Below, piece by piece: positions 36,658-45,448 of a stretch of DNA of 64,000 nt. Both the position numbers and the translations under genes were made by a program. Positions within the stretch are counted from its first letter, which is position 1. The number at the start of each line of letters is the position of its first letter. The stretch comes from Ruminococcus sp. (GTDB lineage Bacteria; Bacillota; Clostridia; Oscillospirales; Ruminococcaceae), in NCBI GenBank assembly GCA_017460665.1, contig JAFUAO010000010.1:124001-188000 (forward strand), read 5' to 3'. The notes beneath the pieces were generated by a model. It had not been told where the DNA came from and did no database searches. It saw nothing but the letters and a program-made list of their open reading frames with translations.

Positions 36658-36750
36658 TACACTATACATTCCTTTCGATCAATAAACCAGAACCTATGTT
36701 GATCCCAACAGAAAACAAGACATTTGCACCGGCAGCCTGCTAAAAAACGC

Positions 36751-36777
36751 AACCCGAGGACGTTACGCCCTCGGGTT
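36751..36777. terminator. Terminator-like hairpin
   Basis: AACCCGAGG (36751-36759) pairs with CCTCGGGTT (36769-36777); an A-run precedes it, so termination would favour the minus strand. The rest of 36658-36930 shows no gene. Confidence 0.55.
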
Positions 36778-36936
36778 AAATAAGAAATATTAAGTTCCGT
36801 TAAGGATAGCGCTCTCAGGGGTACCTGCTTTTTTGCTGTCTCTATGACAGTTCTCGTCCTATCGCACAAATGAGAGGGGCTGCTTTTGTGCAGCCCTACA
36901 AAGTTTCCAGAAAATAGGCGTTCTGGCAAAAAAAGT

Positions 36937-36965
36937 TTGACTCTCTTTCTGGGTTTTGGTATAAT
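36937..36965 (+). promoter_or_regulatory. Promoter of the second LRR-dockerin gene
   Basis: TTGACT at 36937-36942, 17-base spacer, TATAAT at 36960-36965, 43 bases before the ATG. Confidence 0.8.
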
Positions 36966-37007
36966 TAGTAAAAGGGGAAATATCGCTTCATAAAAGGAGG
37001 TCTTACT

Positions 37008-38579
37008 ATGAAAAAATTACTATCAGCACTTATCTCCGGCGTGGTGGCATTCAGCAGCGTTTCTGTTCTGGCAGGAACTGCCAAGGAGCCGGACAACTCC
37101 CTCTGGGAGAAGTTCCTGAAATACGATCTGGGTATAACCGACTACAGCTCGCTTTCTGCGGAGGACAAGGCGCTCTGTCACTTCATTTTCGATACTGAGC
37201 AGGCTGCCGGTGATAATATAGTTTGCGAGCGAGCCAGACGTATTCTGGCAGGCGATGATGTAGGTGAAAGAGTTACCCTTGCCCAGCTCGAAAACGCATA
37301 TGGCTTGTGGGATAGTTATTCCTACTATAGGCCGAGCTACGGCTGGCAGAATTATATCCAGTGCGTGCCGGACATAGTTTATCTGGACGCCAATAAATAT
37401 AACGAGCTCCCTATGGAATACTGGCTGGACGACACCGGCGAGACCTATGTGATCTTTGTGGAAAAGAACGAGCCCGCTACTGAAAAACGGTTTGAGGTAT
37501 ATGATCGTGAGGACGGGCTCATCCAAACGATAAAGGCAGCAGCATGGGATACCGAGTACAAGGATATGCGTTGTCTTGAAGAGGATATGGAACGTAACGG
37601 TTTCATTTATAAAAACGGCGGCTGGTACTACACAAAGCCTGACGGCACGGCTGTGTTTGCGTGGAGCGATCATTCCGGCGGAGAGTCAGAAGAAAAGATC
37701 ACAGAACCATTTGTTATTGAGAGCGAGATAAACGGCTGTCCCGTAACGGCTATAGAACACGGTGCTCTTGCCCAGACTCCGTTTACTGAGATCGTGCTTC
37801 CGGATCCACTTGAGTTCATTGATAGGGACGTCTTTGCAGATTGTCAGTATCTGACTAAGATCAATTTCCCTGAAGGTCTTAAATATATAGGAAAATGGGC
37901 TTTTCTGGGCTGTAATTCCCTGACGGACTTAACTCTCGATTGTCCGGAACTTGTAATAGCAGATGGAGCTTTCTATAATTTACAAAGCCTGAAAACCGCA
38001 TATATTAATGTCAATGATATAGGCGAAAGAGCTGTATCTTATTGCGAGAGCCTGGAAAGCGTCACTTTAGGAGACAGCGTTGAAAACATCGGTAGCAAGG
38101 CTTTTTGGTCCAATATACTTCTCACTAAGATCGATCTCCCCAGCAGTGTGAGGACTGTGGGACAGGGAGCGTTGGTCAATTTCACTTCTGTGACTATACC
38201 GCCGACAGTTGAGGTGCTCGGTTCATTTCCTCACAAAACGCCGCAGGAATTATTGTCGGGTCTAGAACCTCCGCCGCCGATAAGACCGCTTACCGATGAC
38301 CCCATAGGTGTGTTCGGAGAAGAGTGCATCGTATACGGCTACCGTGGAACTGAGGCCGAGCGCTATGCGAACGAATGGGGCCTTGAGTTCCAGGAGATCG
38401 GTACAGTGGCTGGCGATGTGAACATCGACGGCAAGGTCAACATGGCAGACGCTGTTTCTCTCCAGAGATACCTGCTGGGAAGATACGTTCCCACCGGCGC
38501 ATACTACGGAGACCTGACCGGCGACGGAAACGTCAACGTTTACGATATGATCGCGCTAAAGGAAGAACTCACCAAATAG
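37008..38579 (+). CDS. Secreted LRR (BspA-type) protein with dockerin
   Basis: A 523-residue exported protein. Signal peptide 1-23; a helical/mixed N-terminal region to about 230; BspA-like repeats about 230-400 (TEIVLPDPLEFIDRDVFADC, LTKINFPEGLKYIGKWAF). The C-terminal dockerin lies at about 468-520 (GDVNIDGKVNMADAVSLQ, GDLTGDGNVNVYDMIALK). GGAGG lies 8 bases before the ATG. Probably a cellulosome-associated surface protein. Confidence 0.88.
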   Translation: MKKLLSALISGVVAFSSVSVLAGTAKEPDNSLWEKFLKYDLGITDYSSLSAEDKALCHFIFDTEQAAGDNIVCERARRILAGDDVGERVTLAQLENAYGLWDSYSYYRPSYGWQNYIQCVPDIVYLDANKYNELPMEYWLDDTGETYVIFVEKNEPATEKRFEVYDREDGLIQTIKAAAWDTEYKDMRCLEEDMERNGFIYKNGGWYYTKPDGTAVFAWSDHSGGESEEKITEPFVIESEINGCPVTAIEHGALAQTPFTEIVLPDPLEFIDRDVFADCQYLTKINFPEGLKYIGKWAFLGCNSLTDLTLDCPELVIADGAFYNLQSLKTAYINVNDIGERAVSYCESLESVTLGDSVENIGSKAFWSNILLTKIDLPSSVRTVGQGALVNFTSVTIPPTVEVLGSFPHKTPQELLSGLEPPPPIRPLTDDPIGVFGEECIVYGYRGTEAERYANEWGLEFQEIGTVAGDVNIDGKVNMADAVSLQRYLLGRYVPTGAYYGDLTGDGNVNVYDMIALKEELTK

Positions 38580-38586
38580 CAAACAA

Positions 38587-38616
38587 CACCGCCGCAGCCA
38601 TATGACTGCGGCGGTG
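38587..38616. terminator. Bidirectional terminator
   Basis: An 11-bp GC-rich stem (38587-38597 with 38606-38616) followed by CTTTTA, between the convergent LRR and ABC genes. Confidence 0.8.
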
Positions 38617-38619
38617 CTT

Positions 38620-40383
38620 TTATGCCAGCTTCCAGCTGCCGGCCTTCTGCTGCTCCTTCCAGAGCGCTGCATACCTGCCGCCCTTTTCCAGGAGCTGAGA
38701 ATGTGTCCCCTGCTCGGCGATCCTGCCCTCGTCCAGCACGATGATCTCATCGGAATTTTTGACAGACTGCAAACGGTGAGCAATGACCAGCACGGTCTTG
38801 TTCTTCACCAGCTCGTCGATAGCCCGCTGGATCAGCACCTCGTTTTCCGGATCAAGGCTGGCAGTTGCCTCGTCCAGAAAAACGATCGGCGCATCTGAGA
38901 GGATCGCTCTTGCGATAGAGATCCGCTGCTTTTCGCCTCCGGAAAGGGTCGAGCCGCCCTCCCCTACCATGGTGTCGTATCCCTCCGGGAGGGCTGTGAT
39001 GAAGTCATGGCAGGCGGCCGCCTTTGCAGCGGCAACGATCTCTTCCTGAGTCGCATCCGGCCTGCCCAGCCGGATATTCTCCGCAATAGTGTCCCTAAAC
39101 AGGTACACGTCCTGAAAGACCATGCTGATCTTGGAGAGCAGATGCTCCTGACTCATGGCAGTTATCGGCACGCCGCCTATGCAGATCTGGCCTGAGGTAA
39201 TATCCCAGAACCGTGCCAGCAGCCTCGCAACGGTGGTCTTGCCGGAGCCGGACGCTCCCACAAGAGCGATCGAGCTCCGCTCCGGGATCTGGAAGCTGAT
39301 CCCCTTTATGACCTCGGTCTTTCCGTCGTAGGAGAAGTGTACGTCCCGGAAGGAGATGTCGCTGCGGTCGGTGGTCCGTGCCGGCTCAGCCACTGTAAGG
39401 GCCTTCTCGTCCTTGAGGGCAGACAGCTTTTTCACGCACTGATCTAGCCTTGCCATGCTTATGACGAACACGAAAAGCTGCATGATCGGCTCGTAGACCT
39501 GCAATGCCGCCAACAGACACATGATGTAGAAAAAGGGACTGATCTGACCGTCAGAGAGCAGATGTGCGCCCACGCCCATAACTATGCTGATCCCGAGGAA
39601 CAGTATCGCTCTGCCGTACATGGAGACCGCTCCCCCGGCCTTTTCCTGACGCTTAGAGTCGTCCCGCAGCTTTGCAAAGCTGTTTTTCAGACCGGTAAAT
39701 GCGCTCCCGGTGCGGTCGTAGGCTTGCAGGGCAGTGATACCTCCTGCGTACTCGATAACGCCGTCAGCAGTCTTCTGCTGGATCGCGATCAGCTCGGCGC
39801 TAGTATTTGCAACACGCTTGAAGCTGATTACCGCAAAGGGGACCGCCAGCGGGATCACTATGAACATTGCCAGCGTCATCTTCACACTGAAAATGCTCAT
39901 CACGGCCAGTGCGATCAGCAGCCGGATAAGGATCACCGCACCGTTGGCCACGACGCTGGAGGAAAGGTTCTCGATCTCCTCGTAATTCCGCATCAAAAGA
40001 GTGGACAGCTCGCCTGCGTCATGGGTTGCAAAGTAGCCCATCGGCAGGGTTTTCAGCTTATCGCCCAGCCTCAGCTTCTCGTTTTGCTGAGCCGAAACGT
40101 GGCCCACGCAGATGTCGAGATATGACTTTCGCCTGACAACGGCATAGACCGCCGTCTGGAGGATCAGGATCCCCACAAGGATCCAGAGAGGCTTTTGCTC
40201 ATAGGCCTTCGTGCTGTCAAGGATCGGCGCCAGCAGGAAGTATACCGCTATCATCAGCACGCTGGACGGGATCGAGGCGACAAAGCTGTCCAGGAACAGC
40301 CATGCGATGAATTTTGTGTATTTTCCGCTGTCGCCGTAGGTGATGATGTCCCACCATTTCGCCAGTTTTTCACGCTTCATCAT
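38620..40383 (-). CDS. ABC exporter, fused membrane and ATPase domains (pair A, second subunit)
   Basis: A 587-residue half-transporter: six membrane helices to about residue 310, then the ATPase with Walker A GASGSGKTT, signature LSGGEKQRISIARAI and Walker B IVFLDEAT with canonical SLD D-loop. Start at 40383 follows AAAGGAG and overlaps the previous gene's stop by 14 bases, so the two subunits are coupled and probably form a heterodimer. Substrate unknown; a TetR regulator heads the operon. Confidence 0.9.
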   Translation of the reverse strand: MMKREKLAKWWDIITYGDSGKYTKFIAWLFLDSFVASIPSSVLMIAVYFLLAPILDSTKAYEQKPLWILVGILILQTAVYAVVRRKSYLDICVGHVSAQQNEKLRLGDKLKTLPMGYFATHDAGELSTLLMRNYEEIENLSSSVVANGAVILIRLLIALAVMSIFSVKMTLAMFIVIPLAVPFAVISFKRVANTSAELIAIQQKTADGVIEYAGGITALQAYDRTGSAFTGLKNSFAKLRDDSKRQEKAGGAVSMYGRAILFLGISIVMGVGAHLLSDGQISPFFYIMCLLAALQVYEPIMQLFVFVISMARLDQCVKKLSALKDEKALTVAEPARTTDRSDISFRDVHFSYDGKTEVIKGISFQIPERSSIALVGASGSGKTTVARLLARFWDITSGQICIGGVPITAMSQEHLLSKISMVFQDVYLFRDTIAENIRLGRPDATQEEIVAAAKAAACHDFITALPEGYDTMVGEGGSTLSGGEKQRISIARAILSDAPIVFLDEATASLDPENEVLIQRAIDELVKNKTVLVIAHRLQSVKNSDEIIVLDEGRIAEQGTHSQLLEKGGRYAALWKEQQKAGSWKLA

Positions 40384-42178
40384 GCTCAGTCTCCTTTCCC
40401 ATGGTCCAGTTGTCACGGCGCTCGTTGGCCGTCACCATATCCCGGTACAGCTCACAGCTCTCCATAAGCTCATCGTGCCTGCCGGCCGCTTTGAGCCTGC
40501 CGGACTCCATTACCAGGATATTGTCAGAATTCTGGATAGTTTTCAGCCTATGGGCTATCATGATCACAGTCTTGCCCTTTGAGAGCCGGGAAAATGCCTC
40601 CTGGATCTTGGCTTCGTTCTCGGCATCGGCATAGGCAGTAGCCTCGTCCAGCACTATGATCGGAGCGTTTTTCAGCATAGCTCTTGCGATAGAGATCCTT
40701 TGCTTTTCTCCTCCGGAAAGACCGCCGTCGTCAGAGACCACTGTCTGATAGCCCTCGGGGAGGGCCTGGATCGTCTCGTGGATATTGGCAGCCTCTGCGG
40801 CAGCCCTGACCTCCTCGAACGTGGCTGTTTCGTTGCCCATACGAATGTTGTTCTCAATGGTGTCATGGAACACGAAGGGGTCCTGGAACACATACGCGAT
40901 CTTGCTAACCAGCTCAGAATGAGTGACCTCCTTTATGTCCACGCCGCCGATCTTGATCTGGCCCTCGTCCACCTCATAGAAATGCAGCAGGAGCTGAGCG
41001 ACGGTAGACTTTCCTCCTCCCGAGGGCCCGACTAGAGCATTGCAGCTGCCTTGATGTAAGCGGAAGCTAACATGATCACAAGCATTTGTGCCGCTGCCGG
41101 GATAGGCAAACGACACGTTTTCAAAGGATATATCGAAGGCCGTAAGCTCCTTTCCACTGCCGACCAGCTCGATCTCAGGCTCTGCAAGGAGCTCATCTAT
41201 CCGCTTGAGCCCCACGTTGATCTTGGTGCTGTCGACCGACACGTTCATCATGTTCTCAAGAGGTTCCTTCAGTCCGGCGCAGATCACGAGGAAAAACAGG
41301 ATCTTGGGCAGGACCTGGGCATAGCTTGCGGCGTGGCCCAGCATTACGATCGCCGCCGGCAGAAGGAACAGCACCTGCGCTCCGAAAAAGGCGTAGTACA
41401 GGCCCATGCCGTTGGCATTGTAATATGCGGTCTCACGGACAGTTTCCGTGAAGCTGTTCAGATCTGTCCTGTAGCGCTTGAACGCATTGCCGGTGCCGCC
41501 GAAGATCTTGATCACCGACATACCGTGTATGTACTCGATGACCGTGCCCTCCATTTTAGCTTTGGCCTCCGCCATAGCCTTCTGGAGCCTTGCGCCGTCG
41601 GGCTTTTTCAGTGCCATTGCAAGTATCACGAAGGAGCACAGGATCGGCAGCAGCGAAACTATCGCCAGCCGCCAGTCCACCATGAACAGCACGATGATCG
41701 TCAGCAGAGGCGTTGCCACCGCAGCAGCGACCTCGCACATACTGTGGGCGATGAAGATCTCGATCTGCTCCACGTCCTCAAGGAGCAGCTTCTTGATCCC
41801 GCCCTGGGTGTTGGCGGTATAGTACCCCGAAGAGATCCGCCCCATTTTCTCCATGAGCTCCATACGCAGCTCATAGAGTATGTCAAAGGCCGCTCCGTGG
41901 GAAAGCATGGCCGAGGCATAGGCGAAGATCCCGTACAGCACAGCGCTGACAGCGGTAACTATCACAAGAGTGCTGACCTCTGAAAAGGTGAAGCTGTCCC
42001 CTGCTGAATAGCACTGGATCAGCTTTTTCAGTATCCGGTAGATCGTAAAATATGGCACGATCTTGCAAACGCTGGACAGGACCGACAGGATACAAGCGCC
42101 GGTAAGTCCGGATCTTTTCGTCCCTGCAAGCTCCATGAGCCTTGCGATCCCCTCTTTTTTCTTTGGTTTTTTATTCAT
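40370..42178 (-). CDS. ABC exporter, fused membrane and ATPase domains (pair A, first subunit)
   Basis: A 602-residue half-transporter with N-terminal membrane domain and ATPase motifs GPSGGGKST, LSGGEKQRISIARAM and IIVLDEAT. Its D-loop reads AYAD in place of SALD, while the partner has SLD; such asymmetry is common in heterodimeric exporters. Start at 42178 overlaps the TetR stop by 8 bases with GGAGG ahead. Confidence 0.9.
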   Translation of the reverse strand: MNKKPKKKEGIARLMELAGTKRSGLTGACILSVLSSVCKIVPYFTIYRILKKLIQCYSAGDSFTFSEVSTLVIVTAVSAVLYGIFAYASAMLSHGAAFDILYELRMELMEKMGRISSGYYTANTQGGIKKLLLEDVEQIEIFIAHSMCEVAAAVATPLLTIIVLFMVDWRLAIVSLLPILCSFVILAMALKKPDGARLQKAMAEAKAKMEGTVIEYIHGMSVIKIFGGTGNAFKRYRTDLNSFTETVRETAYYNANGMGLYYAFFGAQVLFLLPAAIVMLGHAASYAQVLPKILFFLVICAGLKEPLENMMNVSVDSTKINVGLKRIDELLAEPEIELVGSGKELTAFDISFENVSFAYPGSGTNACDHVSFRLHQGSCNALVGPSGGGKSTVAQLLLHFYEVDEGQIKIGGVDIKEVTHSELVSKIAYVFQDPFVFHDTIENNIRMGNETATFEEVRAAAEAANIHETIQALPEGYQTVVSDDGGLSGGEKQRISIARAMLKNAPIIVLDEATAYADAENEAKIQEAFSRLSKGKTVIMIAHRLKTIQNSDNILVMESGRLKAAGRHDELMESCELYRDMVTANERRDNWTMGKETEHDEA

Positions 42179-42770
42179 GACCGCCCTCCTCAAAAATGCA
42201 GCCGAACAGCAGGCCGAACAGCTTCTCCTGGGTCCGCTGATAGCCGCTCTCGTGGAGCAGAGCCTTGCTCTCGGCAGTCAGTGCCAGGATCTTCAGCAGG
42301 TTCGAGATCACCGCATGATCCGGGTCAGGCCGCACGCCCTCGAACATGGCGAACAGCCGTTTCAGCGTTTCGGTCTCCTCGTCTATGTCCGCAGCGCCCT
42401 TGTCCGGCATGGCGTCCGCCAGCTTTTGCTCGTCCTCCGGCGTGAGATACTGATACACGCTGTCGTTGTTGTTGATGATTCCTCGGAGGACCTGCTTGCC
42501 CTCGCTGACCGTCAGCTTTTCCCGATCCCCCAGCATTTCAGCAACGGCTCTCCAGAAACGGCTGCGGTTGAATTCTATGAGCTGTAGGACAAAATCCTCC
42601 TTGGACAGGAAGAAATTGTAGAAGGTGCTTTTGCCGATACCTGCGGCGGCGGTGATCTTCTCCACGGACATATGGGTCATGCCCAGCTCCTTCAGGAGCT
42701 CAAGTCCGGCGAAGAACATACTCTCCTTGAGCCGCTGCTTTTCAGCGGCGGAAAAAATTTTCGGTGACAT
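42171..42770 (-). CDS. TetR-family repressor of ABC pair A
   Basis: A 199-residue TetR regulator. HTH at about residues 30-60 (MSVEKITAAAGIGKSTFYNFF). The C-terminal ligand domain is all-helical. It is the first gene of the operon with both ABC subunits. The palindrome at 42805-42828, 35 bases before the ATG, is a likely operator for autoregulation. Confidence 0.88.
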   Translation of the reverse strand: MSPKIFSAAEKQRLKESMFFAGLELLKELGMTHMSVEKITAAAGIGKSTFYNFFLSKEDFVLQLIEFNRSRFWRAVAEMLGDREKLTVSEGKQVLRGIINNNDSVYQYLTPEDEQKLADAMPDKGAADIDEETETLKRLFAMFEGVRPDPDHAVISNLLKILALTAESKALLHESGYQRTQEKLFGLLFGCIFEEGGHE

Positions 42771-42804
42771 TGGGTCCTCCTTGCGACTGTTTTGAAATAT
42801 AATA

Positions 42805-42828
42805 CGACTAAAAACGTAATTTTGGTCG
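42805..42828 (-). promoter_or_regulatory. Putative TetR operator
   Basis: A 24-bp interrupted palindrome: CGAC-N-AAAA on one side and TTTT-N-GTCG on the other (8 of 12 positions symmetric), upstream of the TetR-ABC operon. Confidence 0.6.
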
Positions 42829-42905
42829 CATAAATATCATAGCACAGTTCCCCCGGTCTGTCAAGAGCCGATCTGGTCAGGCAAAAAATTTTTTTCGGAG
42901 ACCCC

Positions 42906-42959
42906 TTGACAAACGTAAGTGAACGGTGTATACTTATACAGGTAAGTGAACATCGTTCA
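42906..42959 (+). promoter_or_regulatory. Promoter and operator of the second TetR gene
   Basis: TTGACA at 42906-42911, 17-base spacer, TATACT at 42929-42934. TGAAC-ATC-GTTCA at 42947-42959 is a perfect operator-like repeat just after the start region, and a half-matching copy (GTGAAC-GGT-GTATAC) overlaps the -10 box. TetR autorepression is inferred. Confidence 0.8.
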
Positions 42960-42982
42960 TCTACAAAACGGAGGTGAAAACT

Positions 42983-43585
42983 TTGCCAAGAGACAAGACC
43001 GAGACCCACAAGCGGATCATCGAGGCTGCCAAAAAAGAGTTCCTGACCTACGGCTACGGCGAGGCTTCCCTGCGGCGGATCGCAGCAGATGCCGGGATCC
43101 AGGTCGGCGGACTGTACAAGCATTTCGCCAGCAAGGACGCTCTTTTCGTTTCCCTGGTGGAGCCTGCTATAGAGGGGTTCTACAGGCTGTATCATGAGAT
43201 CGAAACGGAGTACATCGACGAGGCTGCTAAGGCGGAATGGGAGGATCAGGGCGAGGCCGTCCGTGTCATGAGCTTCATCTATGACCATTTGGACCAGTTC
43301 AAGCTGCTGATCCTGCGCTCGGAGGGCACCCGCTTCGAGGACTTCAAGCATGAGGCCGCTAAGCTGGAGGAGGAAGCGACTCTCCATTATCTGGACGAGA
43401 TCAAAGCCAACGGCGGCCATGTGAACGACTTCGACAGAACGGAGTTCCACCTGCTGTCCACGGCTTATGTGGAGTCCTTTTTCCAGCCGCTGATCCATGA
43501 CCTCGGCCGGGAGGAAGCCCTCCACTACGCAAAAACTCTTGCAGAGTTCTATCAGCCGGCATGGAAAAAATGGCTCGGCATATGA
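42983..43585 (+). CDS. TetR-family repressor of ABC pair B
   Basis: A 200-residue TetR regulator with HTH ASLRRIAADAGIQVGGLYKHF (about residues 25-45; the family's recognition helix ends YKHF). The start is read as TTG at 42983, 8 bases after GGAGG (42970-42974); the in-frame GTG at 42974 overlaps that site and is unlikely. A hairpin (GCCCCGC/GCGGGGC, about 43591-43617) separates it from the ABC genes without a T-run, so read-through or attenuation is possible. Confidence 0.87.
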   Translation: MPRDKTETHKRIIEAAKKEFLTYGYGEASLRRIAADAGIQVGGLYKHFASKDALFVSLVEPAIEGFYRLYHEIETEYIDEAAKAEWEDQGEAVRVMSFIYDHLDQFKLLILRSEGTRFEDFKHEAAKLEEEATLHYLDEIKANGGHVNDFDRTEFHLLSTAYVESFFQPLIHDLGREEALHYAKTLAEFYQPAWKKWLGI

Positions 43586-43666
43586 GCAAAGCGCCCCGCT
43601 GGTCCAAGGCGGGGCATAACAAAGACTATATGTTAGCTTAGGCTAATAAAAGGAGGAAACTATCAC

Positions 43667-45448
43667 ATGAAAACAGTCGAGACGAAAGAGAACGCTCCGT
43701 CCCAGCCTGTGCTCAACCAAAACACGTTCAGTTGGCTGTGGGAGTTCACCAAGGGCAAGCGCAGCACCTACCTTGTGAGCGTCGTTCTGGCGCTGCTGGG
43801 AGTTGCGTGTATCCTGCTGACCTACATCTGCCTTGCAGACCTGATCCGTGAGCTGATCTCCGGCGGGAAGGATATGCATTTTTACGTCCAAAGAGGCCTC
43901 CAGATCGGGATCCTTTGGGTGCTCAGATACGCCTTCCACGGCTTTTCCACCTACTCCTCTCACGGGGCCACCTTCGGTCTTATCGGGAACGCAAGGAAAA
44001 AGCTGCTGAAGAAGCTGGGGACCATGCCCTTGGGCGCAGTCCAGACACGCTCCTCCGGCGAATACAAGAACATCATCTGCGACAGGGCCGATCAGGTGGA
44101 GCCCACCCTTGCTCACGTCGTGCCGGAGTTCACCGCAAACATCGTCGGTGCAGTCGCTATGTTCGTTTACATGATGCACATAGACTGGCGTGTGGGCCTG
44201 TGGCAGCTCATATGTATCCCGGCGGGCCTCGTCGCCTTCGGGATAATGATGTCCTCTACTCCGAAATACTACCCCAACACGATCAAAAAGACAAAGGCTC
44301 TTAATTCCACGGCGGTGGAATACATCGGCGGCATCGAGGTCATCAAGGCCTTCGGGCAGAGCAGGACCTCCTACGGTAAGTTCGTGAAGGCTGCCAAGGA
44401 GGGCGCAGACTGCTTCATCGACTGGATGCAGAGCCAGAACTTCTGGCATAATTTCGGCATGGCCTGCTTCCCTGCCACTATGCTGGGACTTCTCCCCTCA
44501 GGCGTGCGCTATTGTCTGAACGGCAGCCTTGCTCCGGCTGACCTGATCGTGCTGATCATACTTTCCTTCGGGACCGTTGCGCCGCTGGTGACGGTTTTCA
44601 GCTACATGGACGACATCTCAAAGGTCGGCGAGATCATCAGCGATATGGCTGATGTCATGGACGAAAAGGACATGGTCCGCCCAGAGAAGAGCTCCGCCCA
44701 GCCCAAGGATCACAGCATATCCCTTCGTGATGTGCATTTCTCCTACAAGGACACAGAGGTCCTCCACGGCATAGATATGGAGATCTCAGACGGCACAGTC
44801 AATGCTCTGGTAGGGCCCTCCGGCTCAGGAAAATCGACTATCGCAAGACTGATCGCCTCCCTCTGGGACGTGGACAAGGGCCAGATCCTGATCGGCGGCG
44901 TGGACATCAGGGATATGCCCCTTTCGGAGTACAACAGGCACATCGCCTATGTCTCTCAGGAGAACTACCTCTTCGACCTGTCCGTCATGGATAATATCCG
45001 CATGGGCAGGGACGGCGCCAGCGATGAGGAAGTGATCGAGGCTGCGAAAAGATGCGGCTGCCATGATTTCATCATGTCTCTGGAAAACGGCTATCAGACG
45101 ATCTGCGGCGGTTCCGGAGGACACCTTTCCGGAGGCGAGCGCCAGCGGATCGCCATTGCAAGGGCGATGCTGAAAGACGCACCGATCGTTATACTGGACG
45201 AGGCCACCAGCTACACCGACCCTGAGAGCGAGGCCGTGATCCAGAATTCCCTGTCCCGGCTGACCGCCGGAAAAACGCTGATCGTCATCGCTCACAGGCT
45301 CTCCACTATTGCAGGGGCAGACAGGATCTTCCTGATCCACAACGGCGACGTGGAGGCCTCCGGGACTCAGGCTGAGCTGCTCGAGAAGAGCCCGCTCTAC
45401 AGAAGTATGTGGGAGAGCCACATCGCAGCTAGAAAGGAGGAGGCATAA
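43667..45448 (+). CDS. ABC exporter, fused membrane and ATPase domains (pair B, first subunit)
   Basis: A 593-residue half-transporter: membrane domain to about 320, ATPase with GPSGSGKST, LSGGERQRIAIARAM and IVILDEAT, followed by a changed D-loop (SYTD). AAAGGAGG precedes the ATG. Its stop overlaps the start of the next subunit (one-base ATGA-type overlap), so the pair is coupled. Confidence 0.9.
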   Translation: MKTVETKENAPSQPVLNQNTFSWLWEFTKGKRSTYLVSVVLALLGVACILLTYICLADLIRELISGGKDMHFYVQRGLQIGILWVLRYAFHGFSTYSSHGATFGLIGNARKKLLKKLGTMPLGAVQTRSSGEYKNIICDRADQVEPTLAHVVPEFTANIVGAVAMFVYMMHIDWRVGLWQLICIPAGLVAFGIMMSSTPKYYPNTIKKTKALNSTAVEYIGGIEVIKAFGQSRTSYGKFVKAAKEGADCFIDWMQSQNFWHNFGMACFPATMLGLLPSGVRYCLNGSLAPADLIVLIILSFGTVAPLVTVFSYMDDISKVGEIISDMADVMDEKDMVRPEKSSAQPKDHSISLRDVHFSYKDTEVLHGIDMEISDGTVNALVGPSGSGKSTIARLIASLWDVDKGQILIGGVDIRDMPLSEYNRHIAYVSQENYLFDLSVMDNIRMGRDGASDEEVIEAAKRCGCHDFIMSLENGYQTICGGSGGHLSGGERQRIAIARAMLKDAPIVILDEATSYTDPESEAVIQNSLSRLTAGKTLIVIAHRLSTIAGADRIFLIHNGDVEASGTQAELLEKSPLYRSMWESHIAARKEEA